A stretch of 64,000 nucleotides of DNA from Neobacillus niacini (GTDB taxonomy: Bacteria > Bacillota > Bacilli > Bacillales > Cytobacillaceae), in the NCBI RefSeq assembly GCF_030817595.1, contig NZ_JAUSZN010000001.1, positions 690,001-754,000 of the forward strand, written 5' to 3'. Below, one piece after another: positions 41,500-50,411 of this stretch. Within the stretch, counting starts at the first letter, position 1, and the number at the start of each line of letters is the position of its first letter. The position numbers and the translations under genes were made by a program. A model generated the notes under the pieces. The model did not search any database. It had not been told where the DNA came from and saw nothing but the letters and a program-made list of their open reading frames with translations.

Positions 41500-43808
41500 A
41501 GATAAGGACTTTCATGCTTCGCCTTAAGCATATTCCAACGGCGATCAACTTCTTTATCAAACATCTCTAACATGTCTTTACTATTTTCATTGAGTAAATG
41601 TTTCGTTTTACCCATCAGCTTCAGCCATTCGGATACAGCTAACCGTTTATTTTTCTCTTCAGGATTATAGGTAACGGTTGTAATTCCATGCTCAACCTCA
41701 TAAAGAGGGAAGAAGCAGGAGTTAACAGCAGCCTCAACAATCGTCTGTCCTAATTCATCCTTTGATTTCCAGTTCAATGGACAAGTAATTAATATTTTGC
41801 CATAAACCAAGCCTTCATTATTGGCATACCACTGGGCTTTTGCTGCTTTCTTTAAAAGGTCGCGATCGAAAGCTTCCGTACCGGTAAATACATAAGGAAT
41901 ATGGGTAGCTGCCATTATTTGAGCAGTATCCTTGTGGTGGAATGGCTTTCCATTTTGGAACCCGCCAATATTGGAAGTACTCGTCATATGTCCCATAGGA
42001 GTAGAGTAGGACAGCTGGCTTCCAGTATTCATATAACCTTCATTATCATACTCAAGAATAATCATTTTATGGTTGCGCAATGCGGTCCCAATCGCTGGAC
42101 CCATTCCGATGTCCATACCCCCGTCACCTGTAACCATCACGAAAGTAAAGTCATCACTTAGACCAAGTTCTGCTAATTCTCCGCGTCGCTTCCTTTCATG
42201 GAACATTTCCACAAGACCAGAAAGAGTGGCAGAGCCATTTTGGAAAAGGTTATGGATATATGTTGCTTTATGTGAGCTATAAGGGAAACCAGTAGTTACA
42301 ACCATAGCACATCCAGTGTGGAATAATGCAACGATGTCACCTTCAATTCCTTTGAAAAACAACTCCAGTCCAGAGAATATACCGCAGCCAGGGCAAGCCC
42401 CGTGGCCGGAAGCCAATCTTTTTGGCTTTTTCGTTAAACTCCGCATAGGTGGAATTTTCACTTTCAGTTCACCCGTTTTTTCATCAGGAGTGACCGTGAT
42501 TAAACCGGTATTTAGGTCTTCTTTTTTCATCGGATTCAAAACACGTTTTGGAGCAAATTCTACGTTGCCGGGATTATGCCCAAAATAGTCAAAAGGCTTC
42601 TCAGCAAATCCTTTTTCGGCAGCTTCTAAAGCTAACTCGAAAAAGTGTTCAGCGTCATCGGCATAAAAGTCTTTTCCGCCCAATCCGTAAATTCGGTTGA
42701 TCACCTTTGTATGAGCATTTCCAACCGTTTGTAGTGCAGCTCTTAATTCCAGGGCCATGTTTCCGCCATGCGCCCCGTATGAATCTGCACGGTCACCGAC
42801 TGTAACAGCTTTTACGTTTTTCAAGGCTTCCGCTATTTGTTTTTGAGGGAAAGGACGTATCATATTTGGTGAAATGACACCTGCTTTAATCCCTTTCAAA
42901 CGGAGGCGGTCGACAACGTCCTTACAAACCTCAGCAGCTGAATTTAACATAAATACTGCTACCTCAGCATCCTCCATTCGATATAAATCTAAGATCGGAT
43001 ATTCACGTCCAGTTAATTCTGCATATTCTTTCGAAATTCGCTCGAATACTGCTTCCGCATTATACATTGCTTCTGATTGTTGGTAGCAGTTATTAATATA
43101 GTCAGGTTCATTCATATATGGCCCTATGGTAACTGGATTCTCACGATCTAAAGCATGAGGGAAGTTTCTTGGCGGTTCGCCGATAAATTTTTGGACATCA
43201 CTTCTATTTTTAATTACCTGAACACGACGTTTTTGGTGGGAAGTAAAATACCCGTCAAAAGAAACGATAACAGGGAGTCTGACTTCTGGATCTTCTGCTA
43301 ATTTAATCGCAATAATGTTCATATCATAGACAATCTGTGGATCGCGGGCCATTAAGATGGGCCATCCCGTATTCAGACCGAAATATAAATCAGAATGATC
43401 ACCATGGATATTTAAAGGACCTGAAACAGAGCGGTTTACTAAATTTAATACCATCGGAAAACGGGTTCCGGATTGTACTGGAAGCTGCTCTAACATATAA
43501 AGGAATCCGTTCGCGCTAGTGGCATTAAAAACTCTGCCGCCGCCAGTTGAAGCCCCGTAGCAGATACCTGCAGAACCGTGTTCACCATCTGCTGGAATCA
43601 AAACGATATCATGTTCGCCTCGGGATTTCATTCCATCAAGGAATTGAGCAACCTCTGTTGATGGGGAAATAGGGAAGTAACCCATTACATGATAATTAAT
43701 TTGGTGGGCAGCATAGGCAGCCATTTCGTTACCAGATTCAAAAACAAAACTTTGTTCAACGGTACCCAATTCAGTTTTGAGATTTTCTTGGTTTATTTCA
43801 ATGGACAT
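41496..43808 (-). CDS. 2-oxoacid:ferredoxin oxidoreductase, fused alpha-beta subunit
   Basis: A 770-aa TPP enzyme subunit. The N-terminal half (about residues 25-420) is the PorA-like alpha domain (GYFPISPSTEVAQFLDGM, IPADGEHGSAGICYGA). The C-terminal half is the PorB-like beta domain, with GHGACPGCG Cys motif (about 468) and the TPP/Mg motif GDGGMDIGMGPAIG...NEGYMNTG (about 565-600). Together with the gamma-delta subunit encoded 18 bp upstream it would oxidatively decarboxylate a 2-oxoacid to an acyl-CoA, reducing ferredoxin. Pyruvate versus 2-oxoisovalerate cannot be told from this reading. Confidence 0.9.
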   Translation of the reverse strand: MSIEINQENLKTELGTVEQSFVFESGNEMAAYAAHQINYHVMGYFPISPSTEVAQFLDGMKSRGEHDIVLIPADGEHGSAGICYGASTGGGRVFNATSANGFLYMLEQLPVQSGTRFPMVLNLVNRSVSGPLNIHGDHSDLYFGLNTGWPILMARDPQIVYDMNIIAIKLAEDPEVRLPVIVSFDGYFTSHQKRRVQVIKNRSDVQKFIGEPPRNFPHALDRENPVTIGPYMNEPDYINNCYQQSEAMYNAEAVFERISKEYAELTGREYPILDLYRMEDAEVAVFMLNSAAEVCKDVVDRLRLKGIKAGVISPNMIRPFPQKQIAEALKNVKAVTVGDRADSYGAHGGNMALELRAALQTVGNAHTKVINRIYGLGGKDFYADDAEHFFELALEAAEKGFAEKPFDYFGHNPGNVEFAPKRVLNPMKKEDLNTGLITVTPDEKTGELKVKIPPMRSLTKKPKRLASGHGACPGCGIFSGLELFFKGIEGDIVALFHTGCAMVVTTGFPYSSHKATYIHNLFQNGSATLSGLVEMFHERKRRGELAELGLSDDFTFVMVTGDGGMDIGMGPAIGTALRNHKMIILEYDNEGYMNTGSQLSYSTPMGHMTSTSNIGGFQNGKPFHHKDTAQIMAATHIPYVFTGTEAFDRDLLKKAAKAQWYANNEGLVYGKILITCPLNWKSKDELGQTIVEAAVNSCFFPLYEVEHGITTVTYNPEEKNKRLAVSEWLKLMGKTKHLLNENSKDMLEMFDKEVDRRWNMLKAKHESPYL

Positions 43809-43826
43809 TTAGATTCCGTCCTTTCC

Positions 43827-44837
43827 TTAGTTTTGAATTACTAAATCGAATAAATGGGGAACACGGTTTTTATCCGCATAACCATCATTATATTCTCGTT
43901 CGCCTGATAGCGCTTCCACCGGACAGGCGGTTACACACTTCAAGCAGCCTTTACAATATTGATAGTCAATACCACTGAGAAACATTTGTGGTCGACCTTT
44001 TTTGTCTGGCTTTTCCTCCCATACAAAGCAAAAATCAGGGCAGGCTGTATCACATGCAGCGCAATTAATACATTTCTCCTCATGAAAATGAGGGAGCATA
44101 CCTGCGCGTGAAATACTTAAATCTTTTAGTATGCTGTTACCTGGATTGGTTATCATACCGCCAATCGCCTGAGTTTCATAACCAAGAACAGGTTCTGGCC
44201 GTGAAAAAGGTTTAGGTTCGATGCCATCTTCAGGAAGATATGTTTTAAATTCGACTTCAGTAAATCCACGGTCGAATGTACGAATATTTGGTTCAACCAA
44301 ATGTGGGTATTTTTTTTCAAAGGTACGGCGGATTGTTTGTCTCATCGATTCTGGATCTAAAAAGTCCAAGATACGATACAGAGCACCGAGCATTGCAGTG
44401 TTGGCTTTTGTTTGTTCTTCTAACGCGATACCAGTGGCATCTATGATGGCTATAGTTCCGCCAGCAATTTTCATGAGATTTTTAAGTTCGTCTGGGGATT
44501 TTTGTGAGTTTACTAAGATCGTGCTGTCAGGGTATATCCCGCTTGTGCAGTCGATGGTTTTAAAAAGGGCATCATGGAAAATGCCGACAACATGAGGGCG
44601 TTCTATTGGTGTGGTGTCTCGAATGTTTGTTTCTGGTTCGCAGAAACGAATGTGTGCTTTTACTGGGGAACCTTTTTTCTCTGAACCGTATGATGAAAAA
44701 CCGACTCCATTCAGTCCGTTTCCAACAACTCCATCCTCTGAAAGCATTTTTCCAGCCAGATTAGCTCCTAACCCGCCGATGGACTCAAGGCGGATTTCAA
44801 AAAAACCTAATTCATTTTTTTTCGGCAATTTTGACAT
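43827..44837 (-). CDS. 2-oxoacid:ferredoxin oxidoreductase, fused gamma-delta (ferredoxin) subunit
   Basis: A 336-aa protein. Residues 1-200 are the gamma domain (EIRLESIGGLGANLAGKML, FSSYGSEKKGSPVKAHIRF). The C-terminal 90 residues are a 2[4Fe-4S] ferredoxin: CINCAACDTACPDFC (about 256-270) and CKGCLKCVTACPVEAL (about 294-309). First gene of the operon. RBS AGGAGG. A promoter TTGTAA-17-TACAAT (44911-44939) and a perfect 25-bp palindrome at 44871-44895 lie upstream. Confidence 0.9.
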   Translation of the reverse strand: MSKLPKKNELGFFEIRLESIGGLGANLAGKMLSEDGVVGNGLNGVGFSSYGSEKKGSPVKAHIRFCEPETNIRDTTPIERPHVVGIFHDALFKTIDCTSGIYPDSTILVNSQKSPDELKNLMKIAGGTIAIIDATGIALEEQTKANTAMLGALYRILDFLDPESMRQTIRRTFEKKYPHLVEPNIRTFDRGFTEVEFKTYLPEDGIEPKPFSRPEPVLGYETQAIGGMITNPGNSILKDLSISRAGMLPHFHEEKCINCAACDTACPDFCFVWEEKPDKKGRPQMFLSGIDYQYCKGCLKCVTACPVEALSGEREYNDGYADKNRVPHLFDLVIQN

Positions 44838-44870
44838 AAGTATTCCTCCTATCTATAAAACGGAGTTTAA

Positions 44871-44895
44871 TATAGAATATTATAAATATTCTATA
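44871..44895. promoter_or_regulatory. Perfect palindrome, predicted operator of the oxidoreductase operon
   Basis: TATAGAATATT-ATA-AATATTCTATA, 11-bp perfect arms, about 15-40 nt downstream of the -10, 33 bp before the ATG. Position suits a repressor; the protein is unknown. Confidence 0.6.
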
Positions 44896-44910
44896 AATTA
44901 AATTATTTTA

Positions 44911-44939
44911 ATTGTAACAGGACACCAAAACAATTACAA
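44911..44939 (-). promoter_or_regulatory. SigA-type promoter of the oxidoreductase operon
   Basis: TTGTAA, 17 bp, TACAAT on the minus strand. Confidence 0.6.
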
Positions 44940-45008
44940 CAGATTTTTGTATTCAAATGGAGGAACACATTTGGAGTTGGTTTTATCAGATAGGTGAAAC
45001 CTGTTTGT

Positions 45009-45037
45009 GATATATAACAGTGATAAATATGTTATAT
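45009..45037. promoter_or_regulatory. Inverted repeat in the divergent intergenic region
   Basis: TATATAACA-N10-TGTTATATA, 9-bp perfect arms, between the oxidoreductase operon and the ParB-like gene. The rest of 44940-45196 has nothing else recognisable. Confidence 0.45.
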
Positions 45038-45210
45038 AACAAAAGAGAAGGACAAGAATGAAAACAAATGGAAGGATGTTTGTAGGTCACTTGTGCCCAG
45101 TACATTCATATAATACTAAAGGGAAATAGACATGAAAAACTAATATTTATCCAATCCTATTGTGAGTACAAAGTTAAGGTAAGAAATTCAACGAGCAGGA
45201 GGGGATTTAT

Positions 45211-45681
45211 CTGAAGTTTACCATTCAATATATACCCCTGAACAAAATTAAACCTGACGTATCATTGAAAGTAACGGAACACATTAAACGACTTCAAAGA
45301 TTGATGTGGGACTGTATGTTTGTTTTGGTTGTCAGAAAAAACCGGAAGGATAACAACTATACCATTATTAGCGGTCAAGATCGTTATGAATCCCTTCGCA
45401 AACATACAAAAAGTATCTATGCTCCTTGTATCGTCGATAAAAGTCCGTCTCTCGAATCACCATCCTGGTTTCATCGCTTTCGTAGAAAACAACCGCTGGA
45501 TGACTTTCCATTAATGCCATCTAGCTGGTCCATTGTACGTTCCTTTTTAAAACAAGAGCCTCGATTTAAACAATTATCTCGCTCGCAGCAAATAAGAGTC
45601 CTTCTCCTAGCTGCCCATTATAAAAAAACAGTGATTTATTCTATGAAAATGACGGTGGATGAGATGTTGAAAGACAATTAG
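45211..45681 (+). CDS. ParB N-terminal-like nuclease-fold protein
   Basis: The frame from CTG 45211 gives (M)KFTIQYIPLNKIKPDVSLK, then VTEHIKRLQRLMWD...LVVRKNRKDNNYTIISGQDRYE, the ParB/sulfiredoxin-like fold (IPLxKIKP...TEHIKxL...YxIISGxxRYE). No HTH half follows, so it is not a full partition protein. AGGAGGGG at 45197-45204 sits 6 nt before CTG 45211. A TTG at 45265 would delete the first strand of the domain and has no SD, so a CTG start is proposed (156 aa). Confidence 0.65.
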   Translation: MKFTIQYIPLNKIKPDVSLKVTEHIKRLQRLMWDCMFVLVVRKNRKDNNYTIISGQDRYESLRKHTKSIYAPCIVDKSPSLESPSWFHRFRRKQPLDDFPLMPSSWSIVRSFLKQEPRFKQLSRSQQIRVLLLAAHYKKTVIYSMKMTVDEMLKDN

Positions 45682-45682
45682 A

Positions 45683-45716
45683 AAAGAGTTTGGTATACGT
45701 CCAAACTCTTTCTCAG
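45683..45716 (+). terminator. Intrinsic terminator
   Basis: AAAGAGTTTGG / CCAAACTCTTT, 7-nt loop, then CTCAGTTTT. Confidence 0.75.
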
Positions 45717-45888
45717 TTTTCCATTAGGAAAAAATAAAAACACAAATGTAATAGAATACCAACGCCAATCATATTGAACCAATTAATTACATATTTATTT
45801 CCCTTGGGTTGAATAACCCCCATGGCAACAATATTCCAATAGGTATTCTTTAATCTAAATAGACATAGGGAGTCTATAATACTATATA

Positions 45889-45922
45889 AGCAGAGCAGGG
45901 AATCCATTTCCTGCTCTGCTTT
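45889..45922 (-). terminator. Terminator of the molybdoenzyme gene
   Basis: On the minus strand GCAGAGCAGG / CCTGCTCTGC with a 10-nt loop, starting just after the stop; tail TTATATAG. Confidence 0.65.
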
Positions 45923-45923
45923 C

Positions 45924-46991
45924 CTATTCAACCATTACCTTAATGTGGTCAATTGCATTATATCCATACCCATTTCTATTCCAATAAGGTTTAATGGGCT
46001 GAGTTTGACCACTAGAATCTGTTGCTTTTGACATAATGCTAAATATACCTTTTTCAACTGCATTCCACTCATATGACCAAGAAGCCCATTTGTAGCTAGA
46101 TTTCGAATCAAATACTTGCGCCTCGGACCATGTGTGTCCGTTATCAGTGCTGATTTCGACATGTGTAATATTTCCTTTACCTGTCCAGGCGATGCCTTTT
46201 ATAACATGTTTACCAGTATTTATCTTCGCCATATCTAACGGTTTTTGAATCGTGGAATTTACATTTATGGTTGTAACAGGATGAGCACCATCGTCATTAT
46301 TTTGATTTGGATAATACATATAGTCAATGTTCTGGAAAGGTCCATTAAAAGGAGTACCAATTACACTTATTTGTTTAATCCATTTCACTGAAGCCATACC
46401 ATACCATTGTGGAACGATTAATCTGAATGGAAATCCATGTTTAAAGGATAAAGGTTGTTTATTATATTCATAGGCGATAATGGTATCAGGATGTAAGGCC
46501 TTCTTTAAAGGTAAACTCCTAGTATAAGAGAATACCTTGTCTAAGTCCGTTCTTACTCCGAAATCATATCCTTCTACCACAACCTCTTTAGCGGCTTCTT
46601 TTATTCCGGAAATTTCAAGCAAAGTACGTAAGGGAACACCTTTCCAAACGCCTTGGCTCATTGCTCCCTTACCCCATTGTTCGCCAAACACTTTGGGCTC
46701 AAATAGGCTGCGCTTATTTCCGGAACATTCGAGAACAACTTCAACGGTTTTTGAGGGTAGCTGAAGGATTGATTGCATAGAAATCAGTAAGGGGGTAGTA
46801 ACCATCCCATTTATAGGGAGAAAGTAGTTTGAATAGGAAAGCTTTGGATAAGAAAAGTGGTTTCGCCGATAAAATAAAGGGGTTTGGATAATATCATTTT
46901 CAATAAATTGAATCGGTGTTTCCTGATTCTCAGGCTGCAACCTGCGTGTTACTAAATACGGCTTCTCAAGGTGATGGTTTGGATCAGCCAT
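45924..46991 (-). CDS. Sulfite-oxidase-like molybdopterin oxidoreductase
   Basis: A 355-aa soluble protein. The Mo-cofactor domain (about residues 55-230) has the cysteine ligand in VVLECSGNKRSLF (Cys89) and RLIVPQWYGMASVKWI (about 198). The C-terminal dimerisation domain (about 240-355) has HVEISTDNGHTWSEA and YEWN. No Tat signal, so it is cytoplasmic unless exported otherwise. It belongs to the sulfite oxidase family; the physiological substrate is unknown. RBS AAAGGAGG. Confidence 0.9.
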   Translation of the reverse strand: MADPNHHLEKPYLVTRRLQPENQETPIQFIENDIIQTPLFYRRNHFSYPKLSYSNYFLPINGMVTTPLLISMQSILQLPSKTVEVVLECSGNKRSLFEPKVFGEQWGKGAMSQGVWKGVPLRTLLEISGIKEAAKEVVVEGYDFGVRTDLDKVFSYTRSLPLKKALHPDTIIAYEYNKQPLSFKHGFPFRLIVPQWYGMASVKWIKQISVIGTPFNGPFQNIDYMYYPNQNNDDGAHPVTTINVNSTIQKPLDMAKINTGKHVIKGIAWTGKGNITHVEISTDNGHTWSEAQVFDSKSSYKWASWSYEWNAVEKGIFSIMSKATDSSGQTQPIKPYWNRNGYGYNAIDHIKVMVE

Positions 46992-47125
46992 AATTTCCTC
47001 CTTTAAATAGCAGTCACTACTACCGTATGTTTTACTTGATTAAAATAGGTGTAACAAAACGTCAAAAGAGGGCTAGCTCGATACAAGGTATTTTCAGAGT
47101 AAATGTAGAATAGTTATTGTTTTTC

Positions 47126-47152
47126 CCTTTTATTAAAGGGATATTTTTTTGC
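47126..47152 (+). terminator. Isolated intrinsic terminator-like hairpin
   Basis: TCCCTTT-TATT-AAAGGGA followed by TATTTTTTT, in the non-coding stretch before the DMT gene; possibly a leader attenuator. Confidence 0.6.
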
Positions 47153-47178
47153 TAAAATAAGCTTGATTTTCAATATTG

Positions 47179-47192
47179 AGGACATATGTCCT
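47179..47192. promoter_or_regulatory. Palindrome upstream of the DMT gene
   Basis: AGGACATATGTCCT, perfect 14-bp palindrome 65 bp before the first transporter gene; candidate binding site for the Crp/Fnr-type regulator encoded in the cluster. Confidence 0.45.
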
Positions 47193-47257
47193 AACAGAGA
47201 TCTGATGATTTATCATTTAATTAGATTATAAATCTAGATAAATTGGAGAGAAGAGCG

Positions 47258-47683
47258 ATGAAAGGGAGTTTATTTGCATTTTTAGGCGGGGCTTTTATTA
47301 CGCTGCAGGGTGTAGCAAATACCCGTATTAGCCAAGATATTGGCACGTGGCAGACAGCATCCATTACACAATTCACGGGATTTCTGCTAAGTTTGCTGAT
47401 CTTGATGTTTACAAGAGATAAGAATTGGAAAAAGTTAAAGAATGTAAAACCCCTATACTTGACTAGTGGTGCTTTTGCAGCAATTATTATCTTTAGTAAT
47501 GTCGCATCCATTGAATACGTAGGTGTTACCCTTTCGATTTCCGTCCTATTAATAGCACAGTTATGTTTGACCTTTTTAATTGATGGTAAAGGCTGGTTTG
47601 GTATTCCGAAACAGAAGATGAGGTTACCTCAGTTTGTAGGAATTGCGATGATGATCGTGGGTGTGGCCATACTACAGTTTTGA
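47258..47683 (+). CDS. Half-size DMT transporter (YdcZ/DUF606)
   Basis: A 141-aa protein with five membrane helices and the DUF606 opening FAFLGGAFITLQGVANTRIS, ending VGIAMMIVGVAILQF. Such half-size DMT proteins work as pairs; a second one lies at 48513 with a regulator between. ATG 47258 chosen (GGAGAGAAG upstream). Substrate unknown. Confidence 0.87.
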   Translation: MKGSLFAFLGGAFITLQGVANTRISQDIGTWQTASITQFTGFLLSLLILMFTRDKNWKKLKNVKPLYLTSGAFAAIIIFSNVASIEYVGVTLSISVLLIAQLCLTFLIDGKGWFGIPKQKMRLPQFVGIAMMIVGVAILQF

Positions 47684-47716
47684 TGCAACAAATTGGCCCA
47701 TGCTGGAGGCGGAAAT

Positions 47717-48415
47717 ATGAAAGAAATAAAAGATCCTAAGTTAGTGCAGTCCTATTTGCAGGCTCACCAACTAGAAACCATATTTAATGAAGCAATCATG
47801 CCCTATTTGTCTTTATATCACTGCGAGCAAGGAGAACTTATCTTATCCCAAGGTGAACCATCCAAGTATTTGTATGTCCTGGTAAAAGGTAAAATAAAAA
47901 TCTACACCACTTCAGCCGAAGGGAAAACACTTATTTTATCTTTTAAATCTGCGATTGAAGTGATAGGTGATATTGAATATGTGCAGGAAATCGATACCAT
48001 CAATACGGTGGAGGCTGTTTCATCGGTCTATATGATCGGTGTGCAACATACTAACTTGAAAAAATTCACAAATGATTTTTCGCCATTTCTGCAATTTATT
48101 TTAAAAGTTATTACCGAAAAGTTTTATTTGAAGAATAATTCAATGAGCTTCAATTTGATGTATCCAGTTGAGGTTCGTTTAGCCAGTTATTTACTGTCGG
48201 TTACCCAAGATGATAATGAATCATTATTTACTGGGCAGCTTAGTACCACTAGCTTGACCGATACGGCAAACCTTATCGGGACCAGCTATCGTCATCTTAA
48301 TCGGGTTATTAAGCAGTTTTGTTCCGATGGATTGGTGGAGCGCAGTAAAGGTTTCATTCTTATTAAAGACAGAGAAGCCTTAAAAACTATAGCCGGAGGC
48401 AATATTTACGAGTAA
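47717..48415 (+). CDS. YeiL-like Crp/Fnr-family regulator
   Basis: A 232-aa protein: cyclic-nucleotide-binding-type sensor domain (about residues 20-125, EGELILSQGEPSKYLYVLVKGKIKIY without the usual cNMP-binding Arg-Ser pair) and a C-terminal helix-turn-helix (SLTDTANLIGTSYRHLNRVI). Resembles YeiL. Flanked by two DMT genes it probably controls. ATG 47717 has GGAGGCGG upstream. Confidence 0.85.
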   Translation: MKEIKDPKLVQSYLQAHQLETIFNEAIMPYLSLYHCEQGELILSQGEPSKYLYVLVKGKIKIYTTSAEGKTLILSFKSAIEVIGDIEYVQEIDTINTVEAVSSVYMIGVQHTNLKKFTNDFSPFLQFILKVITEKFYLKNNSMSFNLMYPVEVRLASYLLSVTQDDNESLFTGQLSTTSLTDTANLIGTSYRHLNRVIKQFCSDGLVERSKGFILIKDREALKTIAGGNIYE

Positions 48416-48418
48416 ATA

Positions 48419-48469
48419 GATGACTGCAAGCTGAACGAAGCACTTGGATTCGTTCAGCTTGCAGTCATC
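48419..48469. repeat. Perfect 21-bp hairpin
   Basis: GATGACTGCAAGCTGAACGAA and its exact reverse complement, 9-nt loop, immediately after the regulator stop. No T run follows, so it is not a standard terminator; it may stabilise or process the mRNA. Confidence 0.7.
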
Positions 48470-48512
48470 CATGAGCTTCTATTAAAATATTACACATTGG
48501 AGTGTATCAGAT

Positions 48513-49001
48513 ATGATTCTAGGAATTTTATTTGCGATACTGGCTGGATCTTTAGTCAGTCTGCAAAACATATTCAATAGTAAAACAGGGGAACACGCTG
48601 GTTCATGGACAACCACTACATTAGTGCTAGGTTTAGGATTTGTAGCTTCATTTACTCTAGGTTTTTTGTTCGAAGGTATCCAACTGTTTGAATTACAAAA
48701 TATGAAGACATGGTACTGGTTCAGCGGGTTAATAGGAATTGGAGTAGTAACCTGTGTCGTGAAAGGTATAAAGCTGCTTGGTCCAACCTATGCAATTTCA
48801 ATTATGCTTTCATCACAGCTGGGATTTGCATTATTGTTCGATACATTTGGCTGGATGGGAATTGAAAAGGTACCTTTTACCACTAAGCAATTAATAGGTG
48901 TATTAGTCATTGTTGCTGGCATTCTTATTTTTAAAATCAGCGGTGAACCTAAGTCGGCTAAAATGCCTACTGGCTTAAAAAGTGTCCATGCAGAAAAGTA
49001 A
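48513..49001 (+). CDS. Half-size DMT transporter (YdcZ/DUF606), second partner
   Basis: A 162-aa protein with five membrane helices (ILFAILAGSLVSLQNIFNSK, LLGPTYAISIMLSSQLGFAL, LIGVLVIVAGILIFKI). Probable heterodimer partner of the protein at 47258. RBS TTGGAG. It carries a short charged C-terminal tail. Confidence 0.87.
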   Translation: MILGILFAILAGSLVSLQNIFNSKTGEHAGSWTTTTLVLGLGFVASFTLGFLFEGIQLFELQNMKTWYWFSGLIGIGVVTCVVKGIKLLGPTYAISIMLSSQLGFALLFDTFGWMGIEKVPFTTKQLIGVLVIVAGILIFKISGEPKSAKMPTGLKSVHAEK

Positions 49002-49022
49002 ACACAGGATGGAGAGATACTT

Positions 49023-49733
49023 TTGAAAGAATATAAAACATTGTTTTTTGATGTAGATGATACTTTATTGGATTTTGCTGCAGCAGAAAAGTTAGCGTTA
49101 CAACTCCTTTTCGAGGAGCAGAATATTCCGCTTACTTCCGACATAGAAGAGAAATATAAAACAATAAATCAAGGTCTTTGGAAGAGGTTTGAAGAAGGAG
49201 AATTGAGCCGGGACGAGGTTGTCAATACACGCTTTTCTCTTCTTTTTAATCAATATGGAAAAGAAGTCGATGGGACCATACTAGAAAAAAATTATCGATC
49301 ATTCTTAGAACAAGGACATCAATTGGTGAACGGCGCTTTTGAACTGATAACAGAACTAAGTTCCCAATATGATTTATATATTGTTACTAATGGTGTGTCT
49401 AGCACACAGGATAAACGGTTACGTGCTTCAGGGTTACATTCACTATTCAAAGGTATCTTCGTTTCCGAGGATACAGGTTTCCAAAAGCCAATGAAGGAAT
49501 TTTTCGATTATGTTTTTGCAAGAATTCCTCATTTTGATGTGAACCAAGCACTAATTATCGGAGATTCGTTAAGTGCGGATATTATCGGCGGGGAGCTGGC
49601 CGGGATGGATACATGCTGGTTTAATCCAAACATGAAACCGAACAATTCTGATAGTAGTCCGACCTATCAAATTCACAAACTAGAAGAGTTAAAACAAATA
49701 TTAAGTGTACGAGATAAAATAGGTGCCTGTTAA
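49023..49733 (+). CDS. YjjG/YfnB-type HAD pyrimidine nucleotidase
   Basis: A 236-aa HAD hydrolase: motif I FFDVDDTLLDF (residues 8-18), motif II LYIVTNGVSSTQ, motif III Lys in GFQKPMKEFFDY, motif IV IIGDSLSADIIGG. The noncanonical nucleotide 5'-nucleotidase group removes phosphate from odd pyrimidine nucleotides. TTG start; GGAGAG upstream. 21 bp after the DMT gene, probably co-transcribed. Confidence 0.88.
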   Translation: MKEYKTLFFDVDDTLLDFAAAEKLALQLLFEEQNIPLTSDIEEKYKTINQGLWKRFEEGELSRDEVVNTRFSLLFNQYGKEVDGTILEKNYRSFLEQGHQLVNGAFELITELSSQYDLYIVTNGVSSTQDKRLRASGLHSLFKGIFVSEDTGFQKPMKEFFDYVFARIPHFDVNQALIIGDSLSADIIGGELAGMDTCWFNPNMKPNNSDSSPTYQIHKLEELKQILSVRDKIGAC

Positions 49734-49757
49734 TCTGATTTTAAAGGAGTGGGGGAT

Positions 49758-50282
49758 ATGGAGTTAAAATATGAAATCATTACCGATGAAGAAATTGAAT
49801 ACTGTAGAGATTTATGTAATGAACTAATGGCCTTTCAAAAATCTAAAGCTCATATAACCCCCGAGTTATTTGATAATATGAATTTTGACACTCGAATGGT
49901 TCCTTCTGTAAAAAGTGCATTACGCAATTACACGGTTATCGTCAAAGATGGTGAGAAAATTGTAGCTTACGTCTACTCCAATATTTCTCCAAAGGAAGCA
50001 TATTCAAACGATTTCGCAACTTTTTTTGGCTTATCCTCAGTTCAACAAAAGAATGTAGCTTGTCTTTCCCAATTTTACATTAAAGAAGAGTATAGACAAT
50101 ATGGGATTGGTTCCAAGCTCTTCCATATGTCATTGGATTGGATGAAGCAATTTGATGATGTTGATGATTACTTTATTTTCGTTTCAAATGGAAATGATAA
50201 CGCCTTAGAATTCTATAAACGTAAAGGATTCTCTGTAAGTCATACTATTTTTGATGGTTTTATTACTGTTTTACGAAAATAG
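49758..50282 (+). CDS. GNAT-family N-acetyltransferase
   Basis: A 174-aa acetyltransferase with LSQFYIKEEYRQYGIGSKLF (motif A, about residues 101-120) and NDNALEFYKRKGFSVSHTIF (motif B). ATG 49758 preferred over GTG 49749, which lies inside the SD. Substrate unknown. Confidence 0.87.
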   Translation: MELKYEIITDEEIEYCRDLCNELMAFQKSKAHITPELFDNMNFDTRMVPSVKSALRNYTVIVKDGEKIVAYVYSNISPKEAYSNDFATFFGLSSVQQKNVACLSQFYIKEEYRQYGIGSKLFHMSLDWMKQFDDVDDYFIFVSNGNDNALEFYKRKGFSVSHTIFDGFITVLRK

Positions 50283-50411
50283 GATAGGACCATTTTGGTC
50301 CTACATAGTCATCTACACCTCAAGACTTAGATAAACTTACTACTTCAGTATCTTCTGGTCATGAAAAAACTCTACTATACTATAATTACATTATATAGTG
50401 GAGTGAGAAGT

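Noticed and set aside
45713..45931. 72-aa minus-strand ORF
   Set aside because: Its first part is the terminator hairpin of the molybdoenzyme gene and no RBS precedes it. A 36-residue hydrophobic tail may be a remnant of a membrane protein, but I cannot support a gene.
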